Part shown: positions 8,075-15,150 of the stretch, one piece after another
Layout: each line of letters begins with the position of its first letter
Numbering within the stretch: the first letter of the stretch is position 1
Virus record (IMG/VR): IMGVR_UViG_3300028786_000013
Span: 1-46,174 of that record
Length of the DNA: 46,174 nt
DNA from: a virus
Reading direction: 5' to 3' (one strand)
The notes under the pieces: model-generated
Database searches by the model: none
Seen by the model: the letters and a program-made list of their open reading frames with translations, nothing else
What the model was told of the DNA's origin: nothing
Translations under genes and position numbers: made by a program

Positions 8075-8120
8075 AACTTGACTTGCCCAACTCCAGTTGG
8101 GTAATGTCTGTGGTGTCGGA
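8075..8120 (+). promoter_or_regulatory. Promoter/operator, copy 2
   Basis: Nearly identical to the block at 4844-4889: -35 TTGACT at 8078-8083, an 18-nt spacer holding the inverted repeat CCCAACT-CC-AGTTGGG, -10 TAATGT at 8102-8107, then TCTGTGGTGTCGGA. The two copies differ mostly in the loop of the inverted repeat. It drives the genes from 8155 rightward and should respond to the same repressor. Confidence 0.75.
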
Positions 8121-8154
8121 GGGTGCAGGGCCCACCGGGATTCAGGAGAACGTC

Positions 8155-8619
8155 ATGCGCAAGGTCGTCACCACCGCCACCGTCGCCGACACCACCGTTC
8201 TGCTGGTCCGCATGGGCCTGGCGGAGCTGCGGTCCTGGAACTGGATCGGCGATGACCTCAAGCACCCGATGGAGGGCTACGAGGTCCGCGACGTCACCGG
8301 CGCCCTGCTCGGTGTCTTCCTGACCGTCGGTCACCTCACCGGCTGGATTCACGCGGAGTACTACGACCCGGCCGCCGATGACTTCTTCTCCGCCGGCGAC
8401 TGCCAGCAGATCCGCACCCAAGGCATCGCCCGCGTCCTGGAGTTCCACCGCCGCCATGTCGGCCCCGTCCCCAGCGGTGAGGGCTTCCGCCTCGACGAGC
8501 CGCGTTACCTCCCCTACCGCCTCGCCTGCCTGACCGGCCAGTGCCCGGAGCACTGCGAGGACTGCGAAGCGGACTACCAGCGCAACGAGGCCGACCGCCT
8601 CGCCTGGGCCGCCGCCTGA
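8155..8619 (+). CDS. 154-aa hypothetical protein with CxxxC-x2-C tail
   Basis: ATG with CAGGAG five bases upstream, about 45 nt after the -10 box of promoter copy 2. Residues 1-110 look like a mixed alpha/beta domain. Near the C-terminus CLTGQCPEHCEDCEADY (about 127-143) gives four cysteines suited to one zinc ion. I do not recognise the family. It leads the second operator-controlled unit, so its timing should match the coiled-coil gene at 4930. Confidence 0.65.
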   Translation: MRKVVTTATVADTTVLLVRMGLAELRSWNWIGDDLKHPMEGYEVRDVTGALLGVFLTVGHLTGWIHAEYYDPAADDFFSAGDCQQIRTQGIARVLEFHRRHVGPVPSGEGFRLDEPRYLPYRLACLTGQCPEHCEDCEADYQRNEADRLAWAAA

Positions 8620-8636
8620 CCCTCCCTCCCAGCCCC

Positions 8637-8660
8637 GCCGGGCACCACACGGTGCCCGGC
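8637..8660 (+). terminator. Intercistronic hairpin
   Basis: Perfect 10-bp stem GCCGGGCACC/GGTGCCCGGC with a 4-nt loop (ACAC), 18 nt after the stop of the upstream gene. Its stem is almost the same sequence as the hairpin at 5693. Confidence 0.6.
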
Positions 8661-8694
8661 CCCCACCCCCACCCCGAGGAAGAGAGCCACCGCC

Positions 8695-9078
8695 ATGGAC
8701 ACCAAGCTGATGCCCGCCGTCGCCGCCCAGGTCATCGCCGAGCAGGTCAACGAGCCCGGCACCCGCCCCCTGCGTGAGGCCCGGATCTACCGCCTGCTCA
8801 CCGACGCCGGATACCCGGCCGCCGAGATCGCCGAGATGGCCAGCAAGACGCCAATGAAGATCACCATCCGCATGGAGCTCCTCGCGCTGGGCGAGGCCGG
8901 ACAAGCCGCCCTTGACAGCGGCACCATCCCGGTCGGTCTCGCCTGGTACATCGCCCGGCTGAGCGCGCCGAACCAGCAACTCGTCCTCACCCGCTGGACG
9001 CGCGGCGACTACGCCGACGCGCACGAGGCATCCGACGCCGCAGTTGCGATCTACAACGACGAAACGTCCACCGCCTGA
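8695..9078 (+). CDS. ParB/KorB-type HTH domain protein
   Basis: 127 aa; ATG with GAGGAAGAGAG upstream. Residues about 26-85 match the central helix-turn-helix bundle of ParB/KorB-family proteins: a helix followed by AGYPAAEIAEMASKTP (HTH), a recognition helix with MELLALGEAGQAALDSG, and then a helix like the IPVGLAWYIARLS segment that in ParB follows the HTH (usually ..GHAR.L..L). There is no N-terminal ParB CTPase domain and no dimerisation tail, so it is an HTH-only relative, possibly a regulator or a centromere-binding adaptor. It is a plausible reader of the GGACA-rich array at 11161-11278 or of the operators, but this is untested. Confidence 0.6.
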   Translation: MDTKLMPAVAAQVIAEQVNEPGTRPLREARIYRLLTDAGYPAAEIAEMASKTPMKITIRMELLALGEAGQAALDSGTIPVGLAWYIARLSAPNQQLVLTRWTRGDYADAHEASDAAVAIYNDETSTA

Positions 9079-9092
9079 CCCTCCCTCACCCA

Positions 9093-9112
9093 GGCGCCAG
9101 ACCTCTGGCGCC
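9093..9112 (+). terminator. Intercistronic hairpin
   Basis: 8-bp stem GGCGCCAG/CTGGCGCC with a 4-nt loop, 15 nt after the upstream stop. Member of the hairpin series in this operon. Confidence 0.5.
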
Positions 9113-9154
9113 CGGCCGGATCCCCCCCCATACCTGCCAGGAGCGGAGCCCGTC

Positions 9155-9883
9155 ATGCGCCTTTACGCCACTGCCCAGAACATCGGCGGACGCGCCGCCC
9201 AGTGCGACGCCACCGCCGTGCACACCGCACCCGACGGCGCCCGCGCGTACGTCCTCCTGGACGGGATCGGCAGCACCGAGGATGTCCGCGAGTGGACCCG
9301 CGCCGCCGCCCGCCAGCTCGCCCGTGCGGCCTCCCGCCGTGGCGACGCCGAGGCCGGCCTTCGCCACCTGTACGGCCGATACGCCGCCGACCCGGACCGT
9401 CAGGGTCCGTGGGGCTACGGGCCCAAGGCGTGCACGCTGGTGGCCGTCACCGCCCCCGGCAAGCCGATGACGATCGCCTGGTGCGGCGACGTACGGGCGT
9501 ACCTCCTCCTCGGCGGCACGCTGCGCCGCCTCACCGAGGACCACAACCTGCGCCGGGTCTACCCGCCGAACGACATCTACCCCGAGGGCGGTAACCGCAA
9601 CAGGGTCACGTCATGCCTCGGCGCCACGGCCAGCGACAAGGACGTCATGAACGAGGTGGGGCACCCGGCGATCGAGACGGCCACCGTCCACCCGGAGACC
9701 TGCCGCCTGCTGATCGTCTCCGATGGCGCGTACGAGCCGATCGAGGACAACGGCGCGACCCTCGCCGACTACCTGATCGGCACCCCGGCCGAGGCCGCCC
9801 GCGACCTCGTCGAGACGGCCGTCTCCTGGGGTGGCGACCGCCCGGACAACGCCACCGCCCTCGTCGCCGACCTGCGGCCCTGA
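9155..9883 (+). CDS. PP2C-family protein phosphatase
   Basis: 242 aa; ATG with CCAGGAGCGGAG upstream. All main PPM/PP2C metal-site motifs are visible in order: QCDA (D18), LLDGIG (D36, G37), AWCGDVRAYLL (G111, D112), LRRLTEDHNLRR (typical of the family), LLIVSDGAYE (D190) and DRPDNATAL (D231, N232). The family removes phosphate from Ser/Thr residues using two metal ions. Its length matches a stand-alone catalytic domain with no membrane or sensor part, so it should be cytosolic. PP2C genes occur on Streptomyces plasmids and integrative elements. In a phage it may counter a host Ser/Thr kinase, for example an abortive-infection kinase; that is inference. The family call is strong. Confidence 0.85.
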   Translation: MRLYATAQNIGGRAAQCDATAVHTAPDGARAYVLLDGIGSTEDVREWTRAAARQLARAASRRGDAEAGLRHLYGRYAADPDRQGPWGYGPKACTLVAVTAPGKPMTIAWCGDVRAYLLLGGTLRRLTEDHNLRRVYPPNDIYPEGGNRNRVTSCLGATASDKDVMNEVGHPAIETATVHPETCRLLIVSDGAYEPIEDNGATLADYLIGTPAEAARDLVETAVSWGGDRPDNATALVADLRP

Positions 9884-9894
9884 CCTACCGTCCG

Positions 9895-9936
9895 GACGCG
9901 TCCGGGACCGGCCACACAGCCGGGCCCGGACGCGTC
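9895..9936 (+). terminator. Strong intercistronic hairpin
   Basis: 18-bp stem with one mismatch (9895-9912 and 9919-9936) and a CACACA loop, 12 nt after the phosphatase stop. The left arm also overlaps a perfect 14-bp palindrome CCGGACGCGTCCGG (9892-9905). The strongest of the hairpin series; a terminator or processing site. Confidence 0.65.
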
Positions 9937-9978
9937 GTTGAACCACCGAGCACGCCGCCCCTTCGGAAGGACCACACC

Positions 9979-11154
9979 GTGAGCACTCGCTGGACCCCGC
10001 CCGAGCCCCGTCAACTGTCCGACTGGCGCGCGTCGATGATCGACCACCTCGGCACCATGGCCGCCAAGCGCACCATGCGCGAGGCCATCCACGCCGGACA
10101 CTGCACGATCCTGCCCACGGTGCCCGGCATGAGCGCAACACCCGGTTCGATCGGCGCTGAACTCCTGCTGCGCAGCGAGGCTCAGCGGCTGCTGAACGCT
10201 GACCTGTATTTCGCGACCCCGGACATGACCGCCCTTACCCTCGCCGCTGCGCGCACGACGCCCACCGAGCGGGTCAGCGTCGACCGGCCGCCGAGCCCCA
10301 CCGGGCTGATCTTGTTCAGCGAGCCGATCGGCGGATACGAGCAGGACGCCGCCCAGTCTCTCGCCGGCACCCTGGCCTACCGGCCCGGCGCCTCCGCCCG
10401 GGTCACCACCCCGATCGTCGCCGCCTCCTGGTCGCCGTGGTCGCCCCAGTCCGTGACCCTCGACCGGGGCAACGTGCAGTGGCTGTACCGCAGCGGCGGG
10501 AAGATGGGCCGTATCCCCGAGGACTTCCGCGGCCTGTGGGTCACCTTCTACAGCCCCCGCGGGCTGTTCTCCGGCCTCGCACCCGACACCCCGGTCGGCA
10601 ACATGGCGGACGGCTCGGTGATGACGGCCGCGCACATCGACGCCCGGCGCTCCAGTGATGGCCCGGTCCTGGCCTGGGACAACGAAATGATCATGCGTGA
10701 GGGCGGCACGTTCGAGGATCCGCAGCCCGACACGAACGCGGCATGGGCCATCGCCGTGTACACCGCGTGGCAGCTGATGGCCCAGCGAACGACGGGACAG
10801 TGGACCGACGTCGAGGAGATCCCCCGGGCCCGCTCCTGCGTGAAGCGCGACGCGCGGCAGGGCATCACCGGTTCCTCGGCCGTTCGCGTCGTCCACGTCC
10901 ACAGTGCCCGCCGCCCCAGTCCACAGGCCGCTCAGGAGGACGCACGGGCCAGCACCGGCCGCCGCGAACCGCAGTGGTCCTGCCGCTGGCCGGTCCGCCC
11001 CTACCGCCGGAACACCTGCCTGAACCCCTCCGCCCACGCCGACGACTCATGCACCCACGAAGACCGCATCGTGCCCGGCCACATCAAGGGCCCGGAAGGC
11101 GCGCCCCTGCGCGCCAGCAAGACCGTTCATCTGTGGGACCGGCAGCCCAGCTGA
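9979..11154 (+). CDS. Hypothetical protein, mobile-element type
   Basis: 391 aa from GTG with GGAAGGA ten bases upstream. The first 270 residues read as a soluble alpha/beta protein with no motif I recognise. The segment after about 295 is basic and Arg/Ser-rich and ends with a Trp/Cys/His-containing region (QWSCRWPVRPYRR, NPSAHADDSC, and the terminal VHLWDRQPS). Proteins with this ending are typical of Streptomyces integrative elements and related phages, where they remain unannotated. The basic, Cys/His-containing C-terminus would suit nucleic-acid binding. Last gene of the run that starts at promoter copy 2. Confidence 0.65.
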   Translation: MSTRWTPPEPRQLSDWRASMIDHLGTMAAKRTMREAIHAGHCTILPTVPGMSATPGSIGAELLLRSEAQRLLNADLYFATPDMTALTLAAARTTPTERVSVDRPPSPTGLILFSEPIGGYEQDAAQSLAGTLAYRPGASARVTTPIVAASWSPWSPQSVTLDRGNVQWLYRSGGKMGRIPEDFRGLWVTFYSPRGLFSGLAPDTPVGNMADGSVMTAAHIDARRSSDGPVLAWDNEMIMREGGTFEDPQPDTNAAWAIAVYTAWQLMAQRTTGQWTDVEEIPRARSCVKRDARQGITGSSAVRVVHVHSARRPSPQAAQEDARASTGRREPQWSCRWPVRPYRRNTCLNPSAHADDSCTHEDRIVPGHIKGPEGAPLRASKTVHLWDRQPS

Positions 11155-11160
11155 CGACCC

Positions 11161-11278
11161 TGTCCGGACACGTCCGCCGACACCGTGCGGACATGTCCGG
11201 ACACATGTCTACCTGCGCGGACACCGTCCGTCGGACAGCCGCCGGATCAGCGTCGGGCGCTCTGTCAGGACAGTGTCC
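11161..11278. repeat. GGACA/TGTCC word cluster, candidate protein-binding array
   Basis: In 118 bp of non-coding DNA the pentamer GGACA or its complement TGTCC occurs nine times (11161, 11166, 11189, 11194, 11199, 11219, 11233, 11268, 11274). They form the decamer palindrome TGTCCGGACA twice (11161-11170, 11194-11203) and CGGACATGTCCG once (11188-11199). A second such cluster lies inside the coding sequence at 27319-27461. The arrangement resembles iterons or a centromere-like array. Confidence 0.6.
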
Positions 11279-11344
11279 GCCGCGTGAGCCCGTCGCGCAT
11301 ACGGGCACAAGATCAGATGCGTATGACACTGGAGGCAAGAACGT

Positions 11345-11617
11345 ATGACGCAACAAGTTGAGCCGTGCGAGCCGGAGTTTGTCGACGGTTCCCCCGTAGG
11401 GTGCGGCATCTGTCCGGACTGCTTGCAGCAGGAAACCCAGGAGATCGAACACCGGGTCGAGATGGGCGACCTGACCGACGATGAGGCCGAGGAGATCCAC
11501 CGCAACAACTACACCCGGTGGACGCTGGGCGGACTGTACGACGACGAGGAGCCGCCGGGGGAGGCTCCGGGCCCCGTATCGTCCTCTGACCACGGCGGCC
11601 CCGGCCCGTCGCGCTGA
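11345..11617 (+). CDS. 90-aa acidic protein with CxxC motif
   Basis: ATG with GGAGGCAAG upstream. Cys residues C8, then GCGICPDC (about 19-26), could bind one zinc ion; the rest is acidic and helical (DLTDDEAEEIHRNN). It lies between the GGACA array and a terminator-like hairpin, so it may be a small single-gene unit. Function unknown. Confidence 0.6.
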   Translation: MTQQVEPCEPEFVDGSPVGCGICPDCLQQETQEIEHRVEMGDLTDDEAEEIHRNNYTRWTLGGLYDDEEPPGEAPGPVSSSDHGGPGPSR

Positions 11618-11620
11618 CAC

Positions 11621-11643
11621 CCCGCACGTCTCGCCCGTGCGGG
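11621..11643 (+). terminator. Hairpin terminator
   Basis: 8-bp perfect stem CCCGCACG/CGTGCGGG with a 7-nt loop, 3 nt after the stop of the 90-aa gene. The remaining 140 bp up to the lipoprotein gene show no other gene. Confidence 0.5.
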
Positions 11644-11783
11644 TGAATCGTGCGGTACCGGGCCGGGCGGTATCCGCGCAGCCCACGCCCGGCCCCGCCG
11701 GCCGTCCGCCCCGCCCGCCGCGATCCGCGAGGGCGTGGCTGGCTGGTCAACTGGCGGCTCCCACAACGCGTCTTGGAGTCCTG

Positions 11784-12239
11784 ATGCGCCTTAACTTCAA
11801 CCTCGCCGTCGCTGCTTGTGCTGCGGCTCTCACGCTCACCGCCTGCGGCGGTGCTGCCGACACGAGCAGTCTGGCGAAGAACGCCGGCACCACGGCCACG
11901 GTCACCGCCAGCCCGGACCCGGCCGCGCCGGCCTCCGCCGCTGTCCGCGACGTGCAGATCACCCGGTCCGGCTTCGAGGACCACCCCACCTGGGGCCCGC
12001 ATGCCTACGTCGTCCACTTCCGCATCGTCAACCACACCGCCCACGCAGCCGACTACTACGCCGAGCTGGAGTTCCTCGACAAGGACGGCGACGTACTCGG
12101 CACCACCGGCATCACCGCCGACAAGCTCGGCGCCGGCAAGACCAACACCGGCGACACGGCCCCGTTGGACACAGAGATCCGCAACGGCAAGATCACCGAC
12201 ATCGTGAAGGCGCGGGTCTCGAAGGTCGACCGGACCTAA
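11784..12239 (+). CDS. Secreted lipoprotein, candidate superinfection-exclusion factor
   Basis: 151 aa from ATG with TTGGAG upstream. The N-terminus is a textbook lipoprotein signal: a short basic start, a hydrophobic stretch, and a lipobox LTAC with C21 as the lipidated residue. The mature part starts with a Ser/Thr/Ala linker, followed by a beta-sandwich-like domain (about 50-150; VQITRSGFEDHPTWGPHAYVV, then HFRIVNHTAHAADYYAEL) that resembles FxLYD/DUF-type extracellular domains. It would be anchored to the outer face of the cell membrane. Phage-borne lipoproteins often block DNA entry of related phages; here that is inference from location and type, with no direct motif. It has its own terminator (12248-12284). 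Confidence 0.75.
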   Translation: MRLNFNLAVAACAAALTLTACGGAADTSSLAKNAGTTATVTASPDPAAPASAAVRDVQITRSGFEDHPTWGPHAYVVHFRIVNHTAHAADYYAELEFLDKDGDVLGTTGITADKLGAGKTNTGDTAPLDTEIRNGKITDIVKARVSKVDRT

Positions 12240-12247
12240 GCGGACGA

Positions 12248-12284
12248 GTCGGCCCCGCCCCAGGTGAATTGCGGCGGGGCCGAC
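12248..12284 (+). terminator. Rho-independent-type hairpin
   Basis: Perfect 12-bp GC stem (12248-12259 and 12273-12284) with a 13-nt loop, 8 nt after the lipoprotein stop. It separates the accessory region from the modification locus. The next 185 bp contain no gene I can support, only the leader repeat at 12425. Confidence 0.75.
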
Positions 12285-12424
12285 CGCTGTCCGGGCGAGC
12301 GTACCGGGAGGCGGCGGTGCGGCCCGCGCACGAGCGGGCTCCACGCAGGCGGACCGGATGCTGTATCTACTCCAGCAGATCGCCGCCGACCACCAGCCCG
12401 CCACCGATCCGCCACCTGACCACC

Positions 12425-12467
12425 GGGCTTATCCTTCTGCGCCGCCGCCCGCGATCAAGGGATATGT
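12425..12467 (+). repeat. Leader repeat upstream of first ParB-like gene
   Basis: GGGCTTATCCTTCTGCGCCG (12425-12444) followed by AAGGGATATGT ending at 12467, 2 nt before the start codon. The same two words occur in the same order at 13494-13539 before the second ParB-like gene. TATCCT inside the first word could be a -10 box, but no good -35 is present. The repeat may be a shared promoter or 5' UTR, or may have been carried along when the gene was duplicated. Confidence 0.65.
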
Positions 12468-12469
12468 CC

Positions 12470-13330
12470 ATGCCTCAGGTCACCGCCTACGCCCGTACCG
12501 TCACCATTCCGCTCGCCGACCTCGCCCCCTTCCCCGGCAATCCCAAACGGGGCGACGTCGCGACGATCCTGGAAAGCCTGTGCCGTAACGGCCAGTACCG
12601 CGGCCTGGTCGTGCGTGAGACCGAGCCGGGCACGCTGATCGTCCTCGCCGGCAACCACACCTTGCAGGCGCTCGCCGAGCACGGCCCCGGCCCGTGCGGG
12701 GTGACCATCACCGTCGCCGACGAGGAACTGCCGTGCGCGGTCTGCCAGGGCCAGGACTGGGAGCCCGTCGCCCGCTGCGAGGTGATCACCTGCGATGACG
12801 CCGCCGCCCGCCGGATCAACCTCGTCGACAACAAGGCAGCGGACAACGGCACGTATGACGATGACGAGCTTGCCGCGGCCCTCGCCGACGTCGGTGACGA
12901 CCTGGGCGGCACCGGGTACACCGACACCGACCTGAGCGACCTCCTCGCCGCCATCGAGGAGGCGGCCGAGGAAGACGAGGACACGTACGAGGACGACGCC
13001 CAGCAGGGCGGCCAGGAGCAGGCCGCCGCCTCGTCCTCGGGCAGCGTGCTGGAAGGTGTCGCCCCGGTCGCAACCGTGCCCCCCGCGACCGACCAGCCGC
13101 CGGTACCGGCCGGGCACGTACAGATGGTGCTGAACTATGTGCCCGAGGACCGCGACGAGGCCGCCCGGCTGGTGTCCGCCGCCCGCGAGGTGATCCCCGC
13201 CGCCGGCGCCCCGGAGATCGTCCTCCGCGCGCTGCGCGCCCTCGCCGCCGTCCTGGACTGCCGACACACCCACGACCAGGTCGTGACCGTCGCCGCGCTC
13301 CTCAAGGCCGCCGGCGTCGACGACGCATGA
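12470..13330 (+). CDS. ParB/sulfiredoxin-fold protein, paralogue 1
   Basis: 286 aa. Two in-frame ATGs exist (12464 and 12470); the second aligns with the paralogue's start and leaves normal spacing from AAGGGA. Residues about 12-75 are a ParB-N/sulfiredoxin-like domain: PLADLAPFPGNPKRGD, a helix with SLCRNGQYRGLVVR, and the nucleotide-box equivalent GNHT (61-64) followed by a helix. A Cys pair CAVC (89-92) lies in the linker and a second conserved block CDDAAARRINLVDN (108-121) follows. The C-terminal part (from about 190) is an extra domain. ParB-fold ATP/CTPases of this short type accompany DNA-modification enzymes. It stands just upstream of a paralogue and two DpdA-like genes, so a role in DNA modification rather than partition is likely. 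No ParB HTH is present. Confidence 0.7.
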   Translation: MPQVTAYARTVTIPLADLAPFPGNPKRGDVATILESLCRNGQYRGLVVRETEPGTLIVLAGNHTLQALAEHGPGPCGVTITVADEELPCAVCQGQDWEPVARCEVITCDDAAARRINLVDNKAADNGTYDDDELAAALADVGDDLGGTGYTDTDLSDLLAAIEEAAEEDEDTYEDDAQQGGQEQAAASSSGSVLEGVAPVATVPPATDQPPVPAGHVQMVLNYVPEDRDEAARLVSAAREVIPAAGAPEIVLRALRALAAVLDCRHTHDQVVTVAALLKAAGVDDA

Positions 13331-13398
13331 GCACCGTCGTGACGCTCGCCCCGCCACCCGTACACCGCGCCGTCCGGAACGTCCCCGGAGCCACGTAA
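13327..13398 (+). CDS. Possible 23-aa peptide coupled to ParB-like gene
   Basis: An ATG overlaps the upstream stop by four bases (ATGA), as in all other operon junctions nearby, and opens 23 codons to a TAA just before the terminator. There is no similarity or composition test to support translation; it may be a coupled leader or chance. Confidence 0.2.
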   Translation: MSTVVTLAPPPVHRAVRNVPGAT

Positions 13399-13416
13399 CC
13401 GCCCCTCCCCGCCCCC

Positions 13417-13454
13417 GGGGAAGCCCGGCAGCCACCACCCCGCCGGGCTTCCCC
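13417..13454 (+). terminator. Terminator between the two ParB-like genes
   Basis: Perfect 13-bp inverted repeat (13417-13429 and 13442-13454) with a 12-nt loop, about 87 nt after the first ParB-like stop. It implies that the second ParB-like gene and the modification operon have their own transcript, starting near the leader repeat at 13494. Confidence 0.75.
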
Positions 13455-13493
13455 ACACGGCCGCAGACGGCCGCAAGGGGCCGAAATGCCCCG

Positions 13494-13539
13494 GGGCTTA
13501 TCCTTCTGCGCCGTTATCCGTTGCGACCAGGGGATATGT
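13494..13539 (+). repeat. Leader repeat upstream of second ParB-like gene
   Basis: Second copy of the 20-mer at 12425 (identical over 13494-13513), then AGGGGATATGT (13529-13539), which serves as the ribosome site for the ATG at 13544. Position relative to the start differs from copy 1 by only about five bases. Confidence 0.65.
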
Positions 13540-13543
13540 ACCG

Positions 13544-14254
13544 ATGGCTCAGGCAACCTACGTGCGCACCGTTCACGCCGCCCTCGACGAACTCACCCCC
13601 TTCCCCGGCAACGCCAAGCGCGGCGACGTCCCGACGATCATGGAAAGCCTGTGCCGCAACGGCCAATACCGCTCCCTGGTCGTACGGGAGATCACGAACG
13701 GCCCGCTGATCATCCTGGCCGGCAACCACACCGCACAGGCCCTCGCGCTCCACGGCCCCGGCCCGTGCGGGATCACCTTCCGTTCCGGCGGCGAGGAACG
13801 CCCCTGCGGGATCTGTCAGGGCCAGCCGTGGGACCCGAGCGCCCGTATCGAGGTCGTCACCTGCGACGACGACACCGCCCGCAGGATCAACCTCGTCGAC
13901 AACCGGTCGGCCGAGCTCGGCGACACCGACCGTGACGCCCTCGCCGAGCTGCTGTCGTACATGGATGAGGACTACGGCGGCACCGGCTACACCGAAGCTG
14001 ACGTGCAGCTCCTCATCGCCCCGCCCCCATCGCTGGACGAACTCGCCGATGCCTACGGCGACCCCGACGCATCCGACCTCTGGCCCGTCCTGAGGTTCCG
14101 CGTCTCCCCTGAAACCCGCAGCGAGTTCCTCGGTCTGACGCTGGGCTGCTCCAACCCGGGCGACGACGGCGAGCGCTTCCGGTACCTCCTCGACCTCGCC
14201 GCCACCGCCGCCGCCGCGAGCAGTGCGGGACCAGCCGGGGGAGCGCCGGCGTGA
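13544..14254 (+). CDS. ParB/sulfiredoxin-fold protein, paralogue 2
   Basis: 236 aa. The first 150 residues align closely with the protein at 12470: FPGNAKRGD, SLCRNGQYRSLVVRE, AGNHTAQAL (GNHT at 60-63), a CGIC pair, the block CDDDTARRINLVDN, and an acidic DYGGTGYTEAD strand-turn. Beyond that the two differ: this one ends in a short domain and an Ala-rich tail. The stop overlaps the GTG of the first DpdA-like gene by four bases, which couples it directly to the transglycosylases. In bacterial 7-deazaguanine DNA systems DpdA needs a partner ATPase (DpdB); this pair could fill that need, although the DGQHR motif of DpdB/DndB is not visible. Confidence 0.7.
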   Translation: MAQATYVRTVHAALDELTPFPGNAKRGDVPTIMESLCRNGQYRSLVVREITNGPLIILAGNHTAQALALHGPGPCGITFRSGGEERPCGICQGQPWDPSARIEVVTCDDDTARRINLVDNRSAELGDTDRDALAELLSYMDEDYGGTGYTEADVQLLIAPPPSLDELADAYGDPDASDLWPVLRFRVSPETRSEFLGLTLGCSNPGDDGERFRYLLDLAATAAAASSAGPAGGAPA

Positions 14255-15150
14255 CCGTGCGTGTCCTGGTCTCGTACCACTACCACCGAGACACCGACCT
14301 CGCCGCCCTCGTCGCCGAGCTGGGTGGCGACGTCGACCTGTTCGCCGACTCCGGCGCCTACTCCGCAGCCACCACCGGCGCAGCGATCAGCCTCCCCGAC
14401 TACGCGGCATGGCTCCGCCAGTGGGCACCCCTGCTGACCGTTCAAGCCGCCCTCGACGTCATCGGCGACCACGAGGCGACCGCCCGCAACGTCGACCGGC
14501 TCCGCGACGCAGGATGCGACCCCCTCCCGGTCTTCCACGTCGGCGAGCCCTGGCCCGTCCTCGAAGCGCTCTGCGCGACCAACCGGTACATCGCCCTGGG
14601 CGGCATGGCCCTGCTCGCCGTCGGCCAGGCCAAGCAACGCCCCCTCATGGCCTGGCTCGTCCGCTGCTTCCGCACCGCCGTCCCGTACGGCACGGTCTTC
14701 CACGGCTTCGGCATGACCTCCCCGGCCCTGATCCGCAGCCTGCCGTTCTACTCCGTCGACTCCAGCTCCTACCTGATGGGCCGCCGCTTCGGCCTCGCCT
14801 ACCTCTGGGACGACCCGGCCGGGAAGATCCGCAGCGTCTTCTTCCGCAACCCCGCCGAGGTCCGCCCCTACGCCGACCTGCTCCGCCGCCACGGCCTCGA
14901 CCCCGCCCGCACCATCGCCCCCGACTACCTCCGCGCCGGCACCCCCGGCTTCACCCGCGAGCGCGCCGAGCTGGGCGCGGCCTCGGCCCGCGCGTACCAG
15001 TTCATGGAACGTCACCTCACCGCCAGGCACCGCGTACCTGCCCCGCCGCTGCCCCGCGCCGACACCGAGGGAACAAAGGTCTACCTCGCCGCCTCGGCCC
15101 GCGAGGACTTCGTACCGCTGACCCTCCTCACCCCGGCCGGCCGCCCATGA
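14251..15150 (+). CDS. dpdA: DpdA-like DNA guanine transglycosylase, paralogue 1
   Basis: 299 aa, GTG start overlapping the upstream stop (GTGA). The TGT-superfamily features are visible in order: FADSGAYS (31-38), where D33 matches the base-binding/general-base Asp of the DSGG motif in tRNA-guanine transglycosylases; DVIGDHEAT; YIALGGM (113-119), equivalent to the GG loop that binds the base; HGFG (151-154); and FYSVDSSSY (167-174), where D170 matches the nucleophilic Asp. It is shorter than tRNA transglycosylases and lacks their Zn-binding C-terminus, as do the phage DpdA families. The product would exchange guanine for preQ0 (or a derivative) in phage DNA. Context is decisive: the full preQ0 pathway follows in the same operon. 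Target sequence unknown. Confidence 0.8.
   Translation: MTVRVLVSYHYHRDTDLAALVAELGGDVDLFADSGAYSAATTGAAISLPDYAAWLRQWAPLLTVQAALDVIGDHEATARNVDRLRDAGCDPLPVFHVGEPWPVLEALCATNRYIALGGMALLAVGQAKQRPLMAWLVRCFRTAVPYGTVFHGFGMTSPALIRSLPFYSVDSSSYLMGRRFGLAYLWDDPAGKIRSVFFRNPAEVRPYADLLRRHGLDPARTIAPDYLRAGTPGFTRERAELGAASARAYQFMERHLTARHRVPAPPLPRADTEGTKVYLAASAREDFVPLTLLTPAGRP

Noticed and set aside
5706-8135. Long open frame of 809 codons on the minus strand opposite the 732-aa gene
   Set aside because: Typical high-G+C antisense shadow; its composition is low-complexity Val/Gly/Arg, and the plus-strand frame has a good ribosome site, zinc motifs and context.
8695-9078. Full-length ParB
   Set aside because: Only the HTH part is present; no N-terminal nucleotide-binding domain and no dimer domain, so it is called HTH-only.
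9895-9936. Palindrome CCGGACGCGTCCGG as an operator
   Set aside because: It is part of the 18-bp intercistronic hairpin and occurs once, so a terminator or processing role is more likely.
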